A stretch of 8,209 nt of DNA from an uncultured Hyphomicrobiales bacterium (GCA_903916165.1 CAIWVR010000230.1:1-8209), one strand, 5' to 3'; shown: positions 1 through 6,653, counted from the stretch's first letter. The notes: generated by a model not told the origin, from the sequence alone. A program made the numbers and translations.

Positions 1-1377
1 AAATATTTCGGCCATGGCGCGCGCGAAACAACGCTGCCGGAGGCAGCCATGCTCGCCGGCCTGATGAAGGCGCCGACCAAACTTGCGCCCAACCGCCATC
101 CCGCCGCAGCAGTAGATCGCGCCTCGCAGGTCATCACCGCCATGGCGCAGGAAGGCATGATCACCGATCGCATGGCCGCACTGGCGATCATGCAGCCAGC
201 CACCGTTTCGCGCGAGACAGCCGGCTCGATCAATTATGCGGCTGATTATGTGATGGACGTGCTCGATGAAACGGTTGGTGCCATCGACGAGGACATCGTC
301 GTCACGACGACTCTCAGCGCGGACAAGCAGGCTGCCGCGGAAAAGGCGCTGACCGAGGAGCTCGACAAATCGGGCAAGCGATACGGCGTGGCGCAGGGCG
401 CGCTCGTCTCCATGGATCCCAATGGCCAGATCAAGGCGCTGGTTGGCGGCCGCAATTATGCAGAAAGCCAGTTCAACAGGGCCGTTTCGGCACGGCGGCA
501 GCCCGGCTCGTCGTTCAAGCCATTCGTTTACCTGACGGCGCTCGAGCGTGGCCTGACGCCGGAAACCATCCGCGACGACGCTCCGATCAATATAAGGGGC
601 TGGCAACCCGAAAACGCGTCGCAAGATTATCAAGGCCCGGTGACGCTGACGCGCGCGCTCGCCATGTCGCTCAACACGGTCGCCGTTCGGCTTGGGCTTG
701 AAGTTGGGCCGAAAGCCGTCGCAGCCACCGCGCACCGCCTCGGCATTGGCTCAGATCTTCAGCTCAATGCGTCAATTGCGCTCGGCACATCCGAGGTCAC
801 GCCGCTCGAACTCGTGTCCGCCTATACGCCCTTCGCCAATGGGGGCATCCGCGTGCAGCCGCATATCATCACCCGCGTGCGCACGGCGGACGGCAAGCTG
901 CTGTACCAGCGCAAGGGGGCGAGCTTCGGGCGCGTCATCGAATTCGGCCATGTCGGCATGATGAATGCGATGCTGCAGGAAACGCTGATCATCGGCACGG
1001 GCAAACATGCCGAGCTTCCTGGCTGGCAGGCGGCCGGAAAAACCGGCACGTCGCAGGATTACCGCGATGCATGGTTCGTCGGCTACACCAGCCAGCTCGT
1101 GACCGGCGTCTGGCTGGGCAATGACGACAATTCGCCCACACGCAAGACATCAGGCGGCAATCTGCCGGTGAATATCTGGAGCAAATACATGCGCATCGCG
1201 CTGCTGGGAGCAGCACCGACGCCACTGCCTGGCCTCGCGTCTGGTGCCGATCCGACAGGCATATTGCCGCCCGCAGAGATCGGCGCGACAGGACCCCAAG
1301 CGCGACGCGACGCCATCGGCGACATGATCTCGCCGCCACGCGAACGCAGCTTTTTTGAGCGCCTGTTTGGCGGATGA
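1..1377 (+). CDS. Class A penicillin-binding protein (PBP1A family), 5' truncated
   Basis: This is a bifunctional peptidoglycan synthase, expected to be anchored in the inner membrane and to act in the periplasm. It polymerises glycan strands (GT51 domain) and cross-links stem peptides (transpeptidase domain). The reading frame is open from base 1. The first codons read KYFG followed by EAAMLAGL, the end of a GT51 domain, so the N-terminus, membrane anchor and most of the glycosyltransferase lie outside the window. The transpeptidase domain is complete: SSFK with the nucleophilic serine at 508-510, SLN at 667-675 and KTGT at 1039-1050. The tail is proline- and alanine-rich and ends in SFFERLFGG, a tail I have seen in rhizobial homologues. 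The stop is TGA at 1375-1377, followed at once by a hairpin. Family identity is secure. Which paralogue it is (mrcA- or pbpC-like) cannot be decided from the fragment, so no symbol is given. Confidence 0.93.
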   Translation, partial: KYFGHGARETTLPEAAMLAGLMKAPTKLAPNRHPAAAVDRASQVITAMAQEGMITDRMAALAIMQPATVSRETAGSINYAADYVMDVLDETVGAIDEDIVVTTTLSADKQAAAEKALTEELDKSGKRYGVAQGALVSMDPNGQIKALVGGRNYAESQFNRAVSARRQPGSSFKPFVYLTALERGLTPETIRDDAPINIRGWQPENASQDYQGPVTLTRALAMSLNTVAVRLGLEVGPKAVAATAHRLGIGSDLQLNASIALGTSEVTPLELVSAYTPFANGGIRVQPHIITRVRTADGKLLYQRKGASFGRVIEFGHVGMMNAMLQETLIIGTGKHAELPGWQAAGKTGTSQDYRDAWFVGYTSQLVTGVWLGNDDNSPTRKTSGGNLPVNIWSKYMRIALLGAAPTPLPGLASGADPTGILPPAEIGATGPQARRDAIGDMISPPRERSFFERLFGG

Positions 1378-1378
1378 C

Positions 1379-1405
1379 AGATCTCCTGCATCAGGCAGGA
1401 GATCT
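1379..1405. terminator. Perfect 11-bp hairpin between convergent genes
   Basis: AGATCTCCTGC at 1379-1389 and GCAGGAGATCT at 1395-1405 are exact reverse complements around a 5-nt loop (ATCAG). The hairpin begins one base after the PBP stop codon and ends 5 bp before the stop of the reverse-strand DUF1150 gene, so it could stop transcription in both directions. On the + strand it is followed by the pyrimidine-rich run TCTCTTC rather than a true T tract, so intrinsic termination is probable but not textbook. Confidence 0.7.
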
Positions 1406-1410
1406 TCTCT

Positions 1411-1674
1411 TCAGTGGACGCTGACCGTCTGCAGATCGTTCTGCCAGGCATTGGCAACGGCGGCAGCGCGTGTGTCCGTCAGGACGATGGGCGTGCCATT
1501 GGCGCTGAGCAGCGCGAAGAGCTGAAGGCCCGGCTCGATCTTCGGGGCCTGCGGGAACAGGCGCGTGACGTCTTCCGAGCGCATTTCCTTGACGTAAGCG
1601 ATGGCACCATCGCCCAGATGGGCCAATTGTTCCGTGGTGAGCGGCACATGCGTGGCGTTTTTTTCAGCGTTCAT
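1411..1674 (-). CDS. DUF1150 family small protein, second gene of the hsp20 operon
   Basis: An 87-residue soluble protein of unknown function. I recognise the DUF1150 pattern: a GDGAIAYVKEM segment near residues 21-31, then LFPQ, then a central LFALLSANGTPIVLTD stretch, and a conserved C-terminus ANAWQNDLQTVSVH that runs to the last residue. No signal peptide, membrane segment or catalytic motif is visible. The ATG at 1674 follows AGGAGA with good spacing. The gene starts 51 nt after the hsp20 stop on the same strand with no promoter or terminator that I can see between them, so co-transcription from the heat-shock promoter is likely. The family is largely restricted to Alphaproteobacteria and often sits beside hsp20 genes, which suggests a role in proteostasis. 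That role is inference only. Confidence 0.88.
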   Translation of the reverse strand: MNAEKNATHVPLTTEQLAHLGDGAIAYVKEMRSEDVTRLFPQAPKIEPGLQLFALLSANGTPIVLTDTRAAAVANAWQNDLQTVSVH

Positions 1675-1725
1675 GGCATTCTCCTGTCGCGGTTCGGTTG
1701 AACCCGCTGTCTTCGCGAGGACATT

Positions 1726-2154
1726 TCAGTCCCTCACGGAGATCCCGATCTTCTTGACGATCCGCTCCGGTTCGGGTCTGGCAAGATCCACACAGAGCAG
1801 GCCGTTTTTCAAATCCGCACCGAGCACGTCCATCCCCTCCGCGAGCAGGAAGGCCCGCTGGAACTGGCGGGCGGCAATCCCGCGGTGCAGATAGTGACGC
1901 TCGACATCATCGGTCTGGCGGCCGCGGATCAGGAGCTGGCGCTCCTCGAGCGTGATATCGAGCTGGTCCGAGGTAAAGCCGGCCACCGCAAGGGTGATGC
2001 GCAGGCGCTCGGGGTCGGTTTCGGTGCGCTTGAGACGCTCGATATTATAGGGCGGATAGCCATCCGACGTGGTTCGGGTGACCCGATCCAGCGCCCGCTC
2101 GATATCGTCGAACCCGAGCAAGAATGGCGAATTCAGATTCGGAACACGTGACAT
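1726..2154 (-). CDS. Small heat-shock protein, Hsp20/alpha-crystallin family (IbpA-like)
   Basis: An ATP-independent holdase chaperone that binds unfolding proteins in the cytoplasm and hands them to DnaK/ClpB. The chosen product has 142 residues. Residues 1-35 form the variable N-terminal arm, about 36-128 the alpha-crystallin beta sandwich, and the end is a short tail. Family marks are the LKNGLL signature at 115-120 and a C-terminal IxI-type motif (IGI, 136-138) that docks dimers into oligomers. The ATG at 2154 is preferred: it follows GAAGGG and starts with the rhizobial-like MSRVPNLNSPFLLGFDDIER. An in-frame GTG at 2199 would add 15 residues but lies only a few bases from the predicted transcription start. 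Expression should be sigma-32 dependent, from the promoter at 2211-2238. DUF1150 follows in the same operon. Confidence 0.93.
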   Translation of the reverse strand: MSRVPNLNSPFLLGFDDIERALDRVTRTTSDGYPPYNIERLKRTETDPERLRITLAVAGFTSDQLDITLEERQLLIRGRQTDDVERHYLHRGIAARQFQRAFLLAEGMDVLGADLKNGLLCVDLARPEPERIVKKIGISVRD

Positions 2155-2210
2155 GACGAAGCCCTTCAGGCGCCTCGGAAACACAGGCCCTTGCGGCACC
2201 TGCCCCCAGG

Positions 2211-2238
2211 ATATGGGGGGGCGCGCGATATGTTCAAG
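2211..2238 (-). promoter_or_regulatory. Sigma-32 (RpoH) heat-shock promoter of hsp20
   Basis: On the reverse strand the -35 element CTTGAA (2238-2233) is followed after 14 nt by CCCCATAT (2218-2211). This matches the sigma-32 consensus (CTTGAA, 13-15 nt, CCCCATnT) at essentially every informative position. Transcription should start near 2204, giving a leader of about 50 nt before the ATG at 2154. The placement directly upstream of an hsp20 gene makes the call strong. Confidence 0.88.
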
Positions 2239-2251
2239 AGCGGCGCTCTTG
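2235..2251. repeat. 7-bp palindrome overlapping the heat-shock -35 box
   Basis: CAAGAGC (2235-2241) and GCTCTTG (2245-2251) are exact reverse complements separated by GGC. The left arm shares four bases with the -35 box of the sigma-32 promoter. The element also lies 36-52 bp past the stop of the 2-hydroxyacid dehydrogenase gene, so it could be an operator, a hairpin ending that upstream transcript (no T tract follows), or both. It is not a CIRCE element. Confidence 0.5.
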
Positions 2252-2286
2252 CACGCAGACAGGGCTGATTTCGAAAACCTTGCCGG

Positions 2287-3282
2287 TCAGAGCATGCCAG
2301 GCAGGACGCAGTCGGGCGGACGATGTCCGTCCATGAAAGTTTTCACGTTGATGATGACCTTCTCACCCATGTCGATGCGGCCCTCATGTGTGGCCGATCC
2401 CATATGGGGCAGGAGCGTGACCTTTCCCGCTTTCACCAGCTTGACCAGCTTGGGCGAGACGGCAGGCTCATGCTCGAACACATCAAGACCCGCGCCTGAA
2501 ATTTCTCCCGCCTCCAGCATGCGCGCGAGCGCATTCTCGTCGATGATCTCGCCGCGCGCCGTATTGACGACAATGGCATGCGGACGAAGGCATTTCAGAC
2601 GGCGGGCCGACAGCAGGTGATAGGTGGCGGGCGTGTGCGGGCAATTGACAGACACAATGTCCATGCGCGCGAGCATCTGGTCGAGTGATTCCCAATAGGT
2701 CGCCGAGAGCGATTGCTCGAGCGCGGACGAGAGCCGGCGGCGGTTGTGATAATGAATCGACAGGCCGAAAGCGGCGGCGCGGCGCGCGACCGCCTGCCCG
2801 ATCCGCCCCATGCCGACGATGCCGAGGCGCTTTCCGGTGATGCGGCGGCCCAGCATCCAGGTTGGCGTCCAGCCTTCCCATTCGCCCGACGGGATGACCG
2901 AGGCGCCCTCGACGAGACGCCGCGCGACCGCAAGGATCAACGCCATGGTCATGTCGGCCGTGTCCTCGGTCAGAACGCCCGGCGTATTGGTGACCGTGAT
3001 GCCCCTGCGCAAGGCCGCGGTCACATCGATATTGTCGACGCCATTGCCGAAATTGGCGATCAGCTTCATGGATTCGCCGGCCTGCGCGATGAGGCCTGCG
3101 TCAATGCGATCCGTGACCGTGGGCACGACCACGTCAGCAACGCGCAGCGCGTCCGCGAGGCCCTGCTGCGACATGGGCTTGTCGGTCATGTTCAGGCGCG
3201 TCTCAAACAATTCGCACATGCGCGTCTCGACAACGTCGGGCAATTTGCGCGTCACGATCACCAAGGGTTTCTTCTTGGTCAT
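2287..3282 (-). CDS. D-isomer-specific 2-hydroxyacid dehydrogenase, glyoxylate/hydroxypyruvate reductase-like
   Basis: A cytoplasmic NAD(P)H-dependent enzyme that interconverts 2-keto acids and D-2-hydroxy acids. Overall resemblance is to the glyoxylate reductase / D-glycerate dehydrogenase branch. The product has 331 residues, normal for the family. The split catalytic domain (about 1-105 and 300-331) flanks a Rossmann domain with GMGRIG at 157-162. The expected catalytic triad is present: Arg243 in NTARGE, Glu272 in FEHEP and His293 in LPHMGS. The substrate-binding loop FGNGVDNID lies at 78-86. The ATG at 3282 was chosen because homology begins at MTKKKPLVIVTRK and a GGGGAC stretch lies 6 nt upstream. 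An in-frame start at 3348 would add 22 unconvincing residues. Substrate preference cannot be read from the sequence. No T-tract terminator follows the stop; only the palindrome at 2235-2251 lies between it and the hsp20 promoter. Confidence 0.9.
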   Translation of the reverse strand: MTKKKPLVIVTRKLPDVVETRMCELFETRLNMTDKPMSQQGLADALRVADVVVPTVTDRIDAGLIAQAGESMKLIANFGNGVDNIDVTAALRRGITVTNTPGVLTEDTADMTMALILAVARRLVEGASVIPSGEWEGWTPTWMLGRRITGKRLGIVGMGRIGQAVARRAAAFGLSIHYHNRRRLSSALEQSLSATYWESLDQMLARMDIVSVNCPHTPATYHLLSARRLKCLRPHAIVVNTARGEIIDENALARMLEAGEISGAGLDVFEHEPAVSPKLVKLVKAGKVTLLPHMGSATHEGRIDMGEKVIINVKTFMDGHRPPDCVLPGML

Positions 3283-3411
3283 GCGTCTGTCCCCGGACCT
3301 TCCTGAACCCGTCGCGGCAGCCTCGGCCGCGCAGGTGCACATGGCCAATTTTGTACGGTTTCATCATCCATTAACGGCGCAGGCGCTTAAGTGATCGCGC
3401 CCTGACGACGA

Positions 3412-3461
3412 GCTGGCAGGCCCATGCGGGACCCGCCAGCCTCTCTAGCAGATGGGCCGGC
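3412..3461 (+). repeat. Mutually exclusive inverted repeats upstream of the SH3 gene
   Basis: GCTGGC (3412-3417) pairs exactly with GCCAGC (3435-3440). The overlapping segment GCAGGCCCAT (3416-3425) can instead pair at 9 of 10 positions with ATGGGCCGGC (3452-3461). The two stems share bases and cannot form together. They lie 77-126 nt before the chosen start codon of the SH3 gene. The rest of the 255-bp gap between the dehydrogenase and SH3 genes shows no promoter that I trust. Confidence 0.35.
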
Positions 3462-3537
3462 AAAGACAAGAATCGCGGACGCATCTGGAATCTGGGCGGC
3501 CGCTCAAAGCCAGACGTTTCTCCGGAGAAGGACCGAC

Positions 3538-4113
3538 ATGAGCCAGGGTCATGCGACTGCCTGCAAGAATTTCAAAAAGCGTGCGGCTGTCAGGTGTATT
3601 CAGCTCGCCTCCGGCCTGTTGGCGCTCGCCTGCACAGGCATGCTGCCGCTCGTTTCCGGCAGCGCTCTGGCACAGACAGGGAGCGCCACGGGCTTGCGGA
3701 TTCCCCGCTACGTCAGCCTAAAGTCTGACCGTGTAAACTTGCGCGAAGGCCCCTCGAAAGATCACCGGACAAGCTGGATCTTCCAGCGCGCTGGCCTGCC
3801 GGTGGAAGTCACGGCGGAATTCGAGACCTGGCGGCGCATTCGCGATTCGGAAGGGTCCGAAGGCTGGGTCCTGCAATCGCTCCTGTCGGGCAAGAAGACC
3901 GCGCTGGTTGCGCCCTGGCGGCGGGGCGAAATGTTTGCGCTGTACGGAAAGCCACAGGACACAGCCGACCGCGTGGCAAAGCTGCAAACCGGTGTCCTGG
4001 CGACCGTGCGCAAATGCGATCCTGTCTGGTGCCGGATCTCGGGCGAGGGCTACGATGGCTACATCCAGAAAACGCTGCTCTGGGGGGTCTATCCGGAGGA
4101 TGTCTTCGAATAG
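3538..4113 (+). CDS. Exported protein with two bacterial SH3-like domains
   Basis: A 191-residue secreted or periplasmic protein of unknown precise role. Its N-terminus has a basic region (KNFKKRAAVR), a hydrophobic core at about 21-40 and a likely signal peptidase I site after Ala45 (SALA then QT). Two SH3-like segments follow. Residues 57-117 carry the typical RVNLREGPS motif and the GWVLQSLLSG end; residues 122-182 are a second, more divergent copy ending in GYIQKTLLWGVYPEDVFE. Bacterial SH3 domains of this sort usually bind cell-wall peptides, so an envelope role is plausible but inferred. Cys160 and Cys165 in the second domain could form a disulfide. GGAGAAGGA just upstream supports the ATG at 3538. 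An in-frame ATG at 3424 would spoil the signal peptide by adding 38 residues. The gene ends 6 bp from the convergent irr gene. Confidence 0.87.
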   Translation: MSQGHATACKNFKKRAAVRCIQLASGLLALACTGMLPLVSGSALAQTGSATGLRIPRYVSLKSDRVNLREGPSKDHRTSWIFQRAGLPVEVTAEFETWRRIRDSEGSEGWVLQSLLSGKKTALVAPWRRGEMFALYGKPQDTADRVAKLQTGVLATVRKCDPVWCRISGEGYDGYIQKTLLWGVYPEDVFE

Positions 4114-4119
4114 GCTTAC

Positions 4120-4617
4120 TTACGCCTTGCGGCGAAGTCGCACGACCACGTCCACGCTGGCGATTTCCATGCCATCCAGCGCCTGGGGCACGCGCAGGAT
4201 CTCGACGAGATCGTCGGGAATATCGACGAGCTGGTTGGTGTCTTCGATCAGGAAATGGTGATGCTTGGTGGTGTTGGTGTCGAAATAGGTCTTCGACCCG
4301 TCGACCGCAATCTCGCGCAACAGCCCGGCCTGCGTGAACTGGTGCAGCGTATTATAGACGGTCGCCAGCGAAATCGCGACGCGCGATCCCGTCGCCTCCT
4401 CATAAAGACGTTCGGCGGTGATGTGCCGGTCTCCCTTGGCAAACAGCAACCAGCCGAGCGCGACACGCTGGCGGGTGGGTCGCAAGCCGGACCGGCGCAG
4501 CTTCGCGCGCAGCTCGTGAACGGGACACCCCGCCAAGGCATCATTGCCCGGCTTGGGGCTGGTGGCGACAGGCAAGGCCCGTGCGATCGACTTCAGGTCT
4601 GCGGAAACTCGGGTCAT
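4120..4617 (-). CDS. irr: Iron response regulator Irr (Fur superfamily)
   Basis: A cytoplasmic DNA-binding regulator that in rhizobia senses heme rather than Fe2+ and controls heme synthesis, iron uptake and iron storage genes through ICE boxes. The product has 165 residues, close to Bradyrhizobium Irr. It keeps the winged-helix segment GLRPTRQRVALGWLLF (45-60) and SLATVYNTLHQFTQAGLLRE (83-102). The heme-related features are a Cys-Pro heme regulatory motif (GCPVHE, Cys31-Pro32) and the HHH motif at 119-121 before the LVDI strand. The usual rhizobial form of the heme motif is GCPWHD, so this is a variant. The ATG at 4617 lies about 57 nt below a good promoter. An in-frame GTG at 4662 would be only about 12 nt from the predicted transcript start. 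No strong ribosome binding site precedes either. The gene is divergent from fabABI. Confidence 0.93.
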   Translation of the reverse strand: MTRVSADLKSIARALPVATSPKPGNDALAGCPVHELRAKLRRSGLRPTRQRVALGWLLFAKGDRHITAERLYEEATGSRVAISLATVYNTLHQFTQAGLLREIAVDGSKTYFDTNTTKHHHFLIEDTNQLVDIPDDLVEILRVPQALDGMEIASVDVVVRLRRKA

Positions 4618-4680
4618 GGAACTCTGCGGGTCGTGTCTTGAAACCTCAGACGGGCCGCGCACGGACCGTAATCATCCAAC

Positions 4681-4709
4681 ATTATAGGAAATCGTCAGGT
4701 CCAGGGCAA
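4681..4709 (-). promoter_or_regulatory. Probable housekeeping (sigma-70) promoter of irr
   Basis: On the reverse strand TTGCCC (4709-4704) stands 17 nt before TATAAT (4686-4681). The -10 box is a perfect match and the -35 keeps the conserved TTG. Transcription would begin near 4674, leaving a leader of about 57 nt before the irr ATG. I found no complete ICE (Irr-binding) palindrome here, so autoregulation is not supported by the sequence alone. Confidence 0.65.
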
Positions 4710-4744
4710 TGTCGGATCTGGCCACGATCACGGCAAGGGCTCCC

Positions 4745-4787
4745 TTCCGGCGTGCCAAGGCCTGTGCTAGAAGGCCCCGTCCGGGGC
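4745..4787 (+). promoter_or_regulatory. Weak candidate promoter and hairpins upstream of fabA
   Basis: TTCCGG (4745-4750), 17 nt, then TAGAAG (4768-4773) preceded by TGC could serve as an extended -10 promoter, but the -35 is poor. GGCCT/AGGCC (4759-4763 with 4772-4776) frames the putative -10, and GCCCC/GGGGC (4774-4778 with 4783-4787) would make a small hairpin in the leader. These are the only candidates seen in the fabA half of the divergent region. Confidence 0.25.
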
Positions 4788-4821
4788 GCTCAGCTCCGCT
4801 GACAATCTTGAAAGGTGCGAA

Positions 4822-5340
4822 ATGGGCGACCGCCGCTCGAGCTTCGAATACGAAGACCTTCTCGCCTGCGGGCGGGGCGAACTCTTTGGACAGGGTAACG
4901 CCCAGCTTCCCCTTCCACCCATGCTGATGTTTGACCGCATCGCCGAGATTTCGGAAACCGGTGGTGCCAATGGCAAGGGCGTCATCCGCGCCGAGCTCGA
5001 GGTGCGCCCCGACCTTTGGTTCTTCGCATGCCATTTTCAGGGCGACCCCGTCATGCCGGGCTGCCTCGGCCTGGATGCGCTCTGGCAGCTCGTCGGCTTC
5101 TATCTTGGCTGGCTCGGCTCGCCCGGCCGCGGTCGTGCGCTGGGCGTCGGGGAGGTGAAATTCATCGACCAGGTGCTCCCCTCGGTCAAAAAAGTCGTCT
5201 ACGGCGTCGACCTGAAGCGCGTGTTCCGCGGCAAGCTCGTGCTCGGCATCGCCGACGGCTGGCTCGAGGCGGACGGCAAGCGCATCTATGAGGCCAAGGA
5301 CCTCCGCGTTGGCCTGTTCAAGCCCGAGACCGCCGCCTGA
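4822..5340 (+). CDS. fabA: 3-hydroxydecanoyl-ACP dehydratase/isomerase FabA
   Basis: FabA dehydrates 3-hydroxydecanoyl-ACP and isomerises trans-2- to cis-3-decenoyl-ACP. This introduces the double bond of unsaturated fatty acids in the anaerobic pathway; the enzyme is a cytoplasmic hotdog-fold dimer. At 172 residues it equals the E. coli enzyme in length and aligns with it essentially without gaps. The active-site histidine is His71 in [15 protein letters not shown] and the active-site aspartate is Asp85 in [19 protein letters not shown]. The [12 protein letters not shown] and [10 protein letters not shown] blocks are also conserved. The ATG at 4822 follows AAAGG with 6-nt spacing. It is the first gene of fabA-fabB-fabI, divergent from irr. 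The presence of FabA together with FabB implies unsaturated fatty acid synthesis without a desaturase. Confidence 0.97.
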   Translation: MGDRRSSFEYEDLLACGRGELFGQGNAQLPLPPMLMFDRIAEISETGGANGKGVIRAELEVRPDLWFFACHFQGDPVMPGCLGLDALWQLVGFYLGWLGSPGRGRALGVGEVKFIDQVLPSVKKVVYGVDLKRVFRGKLVLGIADGWLEADGKRIYEAKDLRVGLFKPETAA

Positions 5341-5348
5341 ACCTGTCA

Positions 5349-5399
5349 GGGGCCGCAAAGCGCGGCCCCCCCACACACATGCACGGGGCCGCAGCGGCC
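5349..5399 (+). promoter_or_regulatory. Competing GC-rich hairpins between fabA and fabB
   Basis: GGGGCCGC (5349-5356) pairs exactly with GCGGCCCC (5362-5369) around AAAGC. A second exact copy of GGGGCCGC occurs at 5385-5392, followed by GCGGCC at 5394-5399. Either left arm can pair with either right arm, so alternative folds are possible. No T tract follows, so this is not a complete intrinsic terminator. It may tune the fabA to fabB transcript ratio or protect the upstream mRNA. The 76-nt gap it occupies is long compared with the 13 nt between fabB and fabI. Confidence 0.5.
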
Positions 5400-5416
5400 T
5401 TAAGCAGGAGAGTACC

Positions 5417-6640
5417 ATGAGACGCGTCGTCGTCACCGGCATGGGCATCGTGTCCGCCATCGGCAACAACAAACAGGAAGTCTTCACGTCGCTGCGCGAC
5501 GCGAAATCGGGCATTGTCCGCGCGCAGAGCTATGTCGATCTCGGCTTTCGCTGCCAGGTCCATGGCGCACCGACGTTGAAACCCGAAGACGTCGTCGATC
5601 GGCGCGCCATGCGCTTCCATGGTGGCGGCACGGGCTGGAACCATGTCGCGATGGAACAGGCGATCGCCGATTCCGGCCTCGAAGACAAAGACATTTCCAA
5701 CGAGCGCACCGGCATCATCATGGGTTCGGGCGGTCCGTCCGCGCGCACGCTGGTGGAGGCTGCCGACACGACCCGCTCCAAGGGGCCCAAGCGCGTTGGC
5801 CCCTTCGCCGTGCCCAAGGCCATGTCATCCACGGCGTCTGCGACACTTGCAACCTGGTTCAAGATCAAGGGTGTGAACTATTCGATCTCGTCGGCCTGCG
5901 CGACCTCGAGCCATTGCATCGGCAATGCTGCCGAGATGATCCAATGGGGCAAGCAGGACGTGATGTTCGCCGGCGGCTGCGAGGAACTCGACTGGACCAT
6001 GTCCGTTCTGTTCGACGCCATGGGTGCCATGTCGTCGAGCTACAATGACACCCCCGCCACCGCCTCGCGCGCCTATGACAAGACCCGCGACGGCTTCGTC
6101 ATCGCCGGTGGCGCGGGCGTTCTCGTGCTGGACGAATACGAGCACGCGAAAGCGCGCGGCGCGAAGATCTACGCCGAGCTCGTCGGCTATGGCGCGACCT
6201 CGGACGGCTATGACATGGTCGCGCCCTCGGGCGAAGGCGCCATGCGCTGCATGCGGCTGGCAATGGCGAATGTGACGTCGCCGATCGACTACATCAATCC
6301 GCACGCGACCTCGACGCCGGTTGGCGACGCCAAGGAAATCGAGGCGCTGCGCGAGGTCTTTGGTTCGGGCGAAAAGTGCCCGCCGCTCTCTGCCACCAAA
6401 TCCCTCTCCGGCCATTCGCTCGGTGCGGCCGGCGTGCAGGAGGCGATCTATTCGCTGATCATGATGGAAAACCAGTTCATCTGCGAAAGCGCCAACATCA
6501 CCGAAATCGACCCTGCTTTTGCGGACATGAACATCATCCGCAAGCGCATTGACAATCGTCCGCTCGGCACTGTGCTTTCGAACTCCTTCGGGTTCGGCGG
6601 CACCAATGCAAGCCTTGTTTTCAAACACATTGACGCTTGA
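5417..6640 (+). CDS. fabB: 3-oxoacyl-ACP synthase I FabB
   Basis: FabB condenses malonyl-ACP with acyl-ACP and is the elongating enzyme for the cis-3-decenoyl product of FabA, making it essential for long-chain unsaturated fatty acids. The protein has 407 residues (E. coli FabB has 406). The thiolase-fold active site is intact: Cys161 in [13 protein letters not shown], His296 in [11 protein letters not shown], Lys328 in [10 protein letters not shown] and His333. The C-terminal [14 protein letters not shown] block is also present. The ATG at 5417 follows AGGAGAG at good spacing and begins [16 protein letters not shown]; an upstream in-frame start at 5288 would overlap fabA and run through the hairpins. 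The gene lies between fabA and fabI in one transcription unit. FabF is the nearest alternative, but overall similarity and the partnership with FabA point to FabB. Confidence 0.96.
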   Translation: MRRVVVTGMGIVSAIGNNKQEVFTSLRDAKSGIVRAQSYVDLGFRCQVHGAPTLKPEDVVDRRAMRFHGGGTGWNHVAMEQAIADSGLEDKDISNERTGIIMGSGGPSARTLVEAADTTRSKGPKRVGPFAVPKAMSSTASATLATWFKIKGVNYSISSACATSSHCIGNAAEMIQWGKQDVMFAGGCEELDWTMSVLFDAMGAMSSSYNDTPATASRAYDKTRDGFVIAGGAGVLVLDEYEHAKARGAKIYAELVGYGATSDGYDMVAPSGEGAMRCMRLAMANVTSPIDYINPHATSTPVGDAKEIEALREVFGSGEKCPPLSATKSLSGHSLGAAGVQEAIYSLIMMENQFICESANITEIDPAFADMNIIRKRIDNRPLGTVLSNSFGFGGTNASLVFKHIDA

Positions 6641-6653
6641 GGGCTTGAACAGA

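Noticed and set aside
2155..2199. GTG start adding 15 residues to Hsp20
   Set aside because: It would lie about 5 nt from the predicted sigma-32 transcript start, so it would have no leader or ribosome binding site; the ATG at 2154 has a Shine-Dalgarno sequence.
2713..3394. Forward open frames of about 195 codons
   Set aside because: They are antisense to the 2-hydroxyacid dehydrogenase, whose Rossmann and catalytic motifs are complete.
3424..3537. N-terminal extension of the SH3 protein
   Set aside because: It would bury the signal peptide behind 38 polar residues, and GGAGAAGGA stands just before the ATG at 3538.
4618..4821. Classical ICE (Irr) or Fur box
   Set aside because: Only a half-site-like CTAGAAGG at 4767-4774 was seen, with no symmetric partner at the right distance.
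4672..5514. Reverse-strand open frame of 280 codons
   Set aside because: It is the antisense of fabA and the start of fabB and passes through the irr promoter region; FabA matches its E. coli homologue along its whole length.
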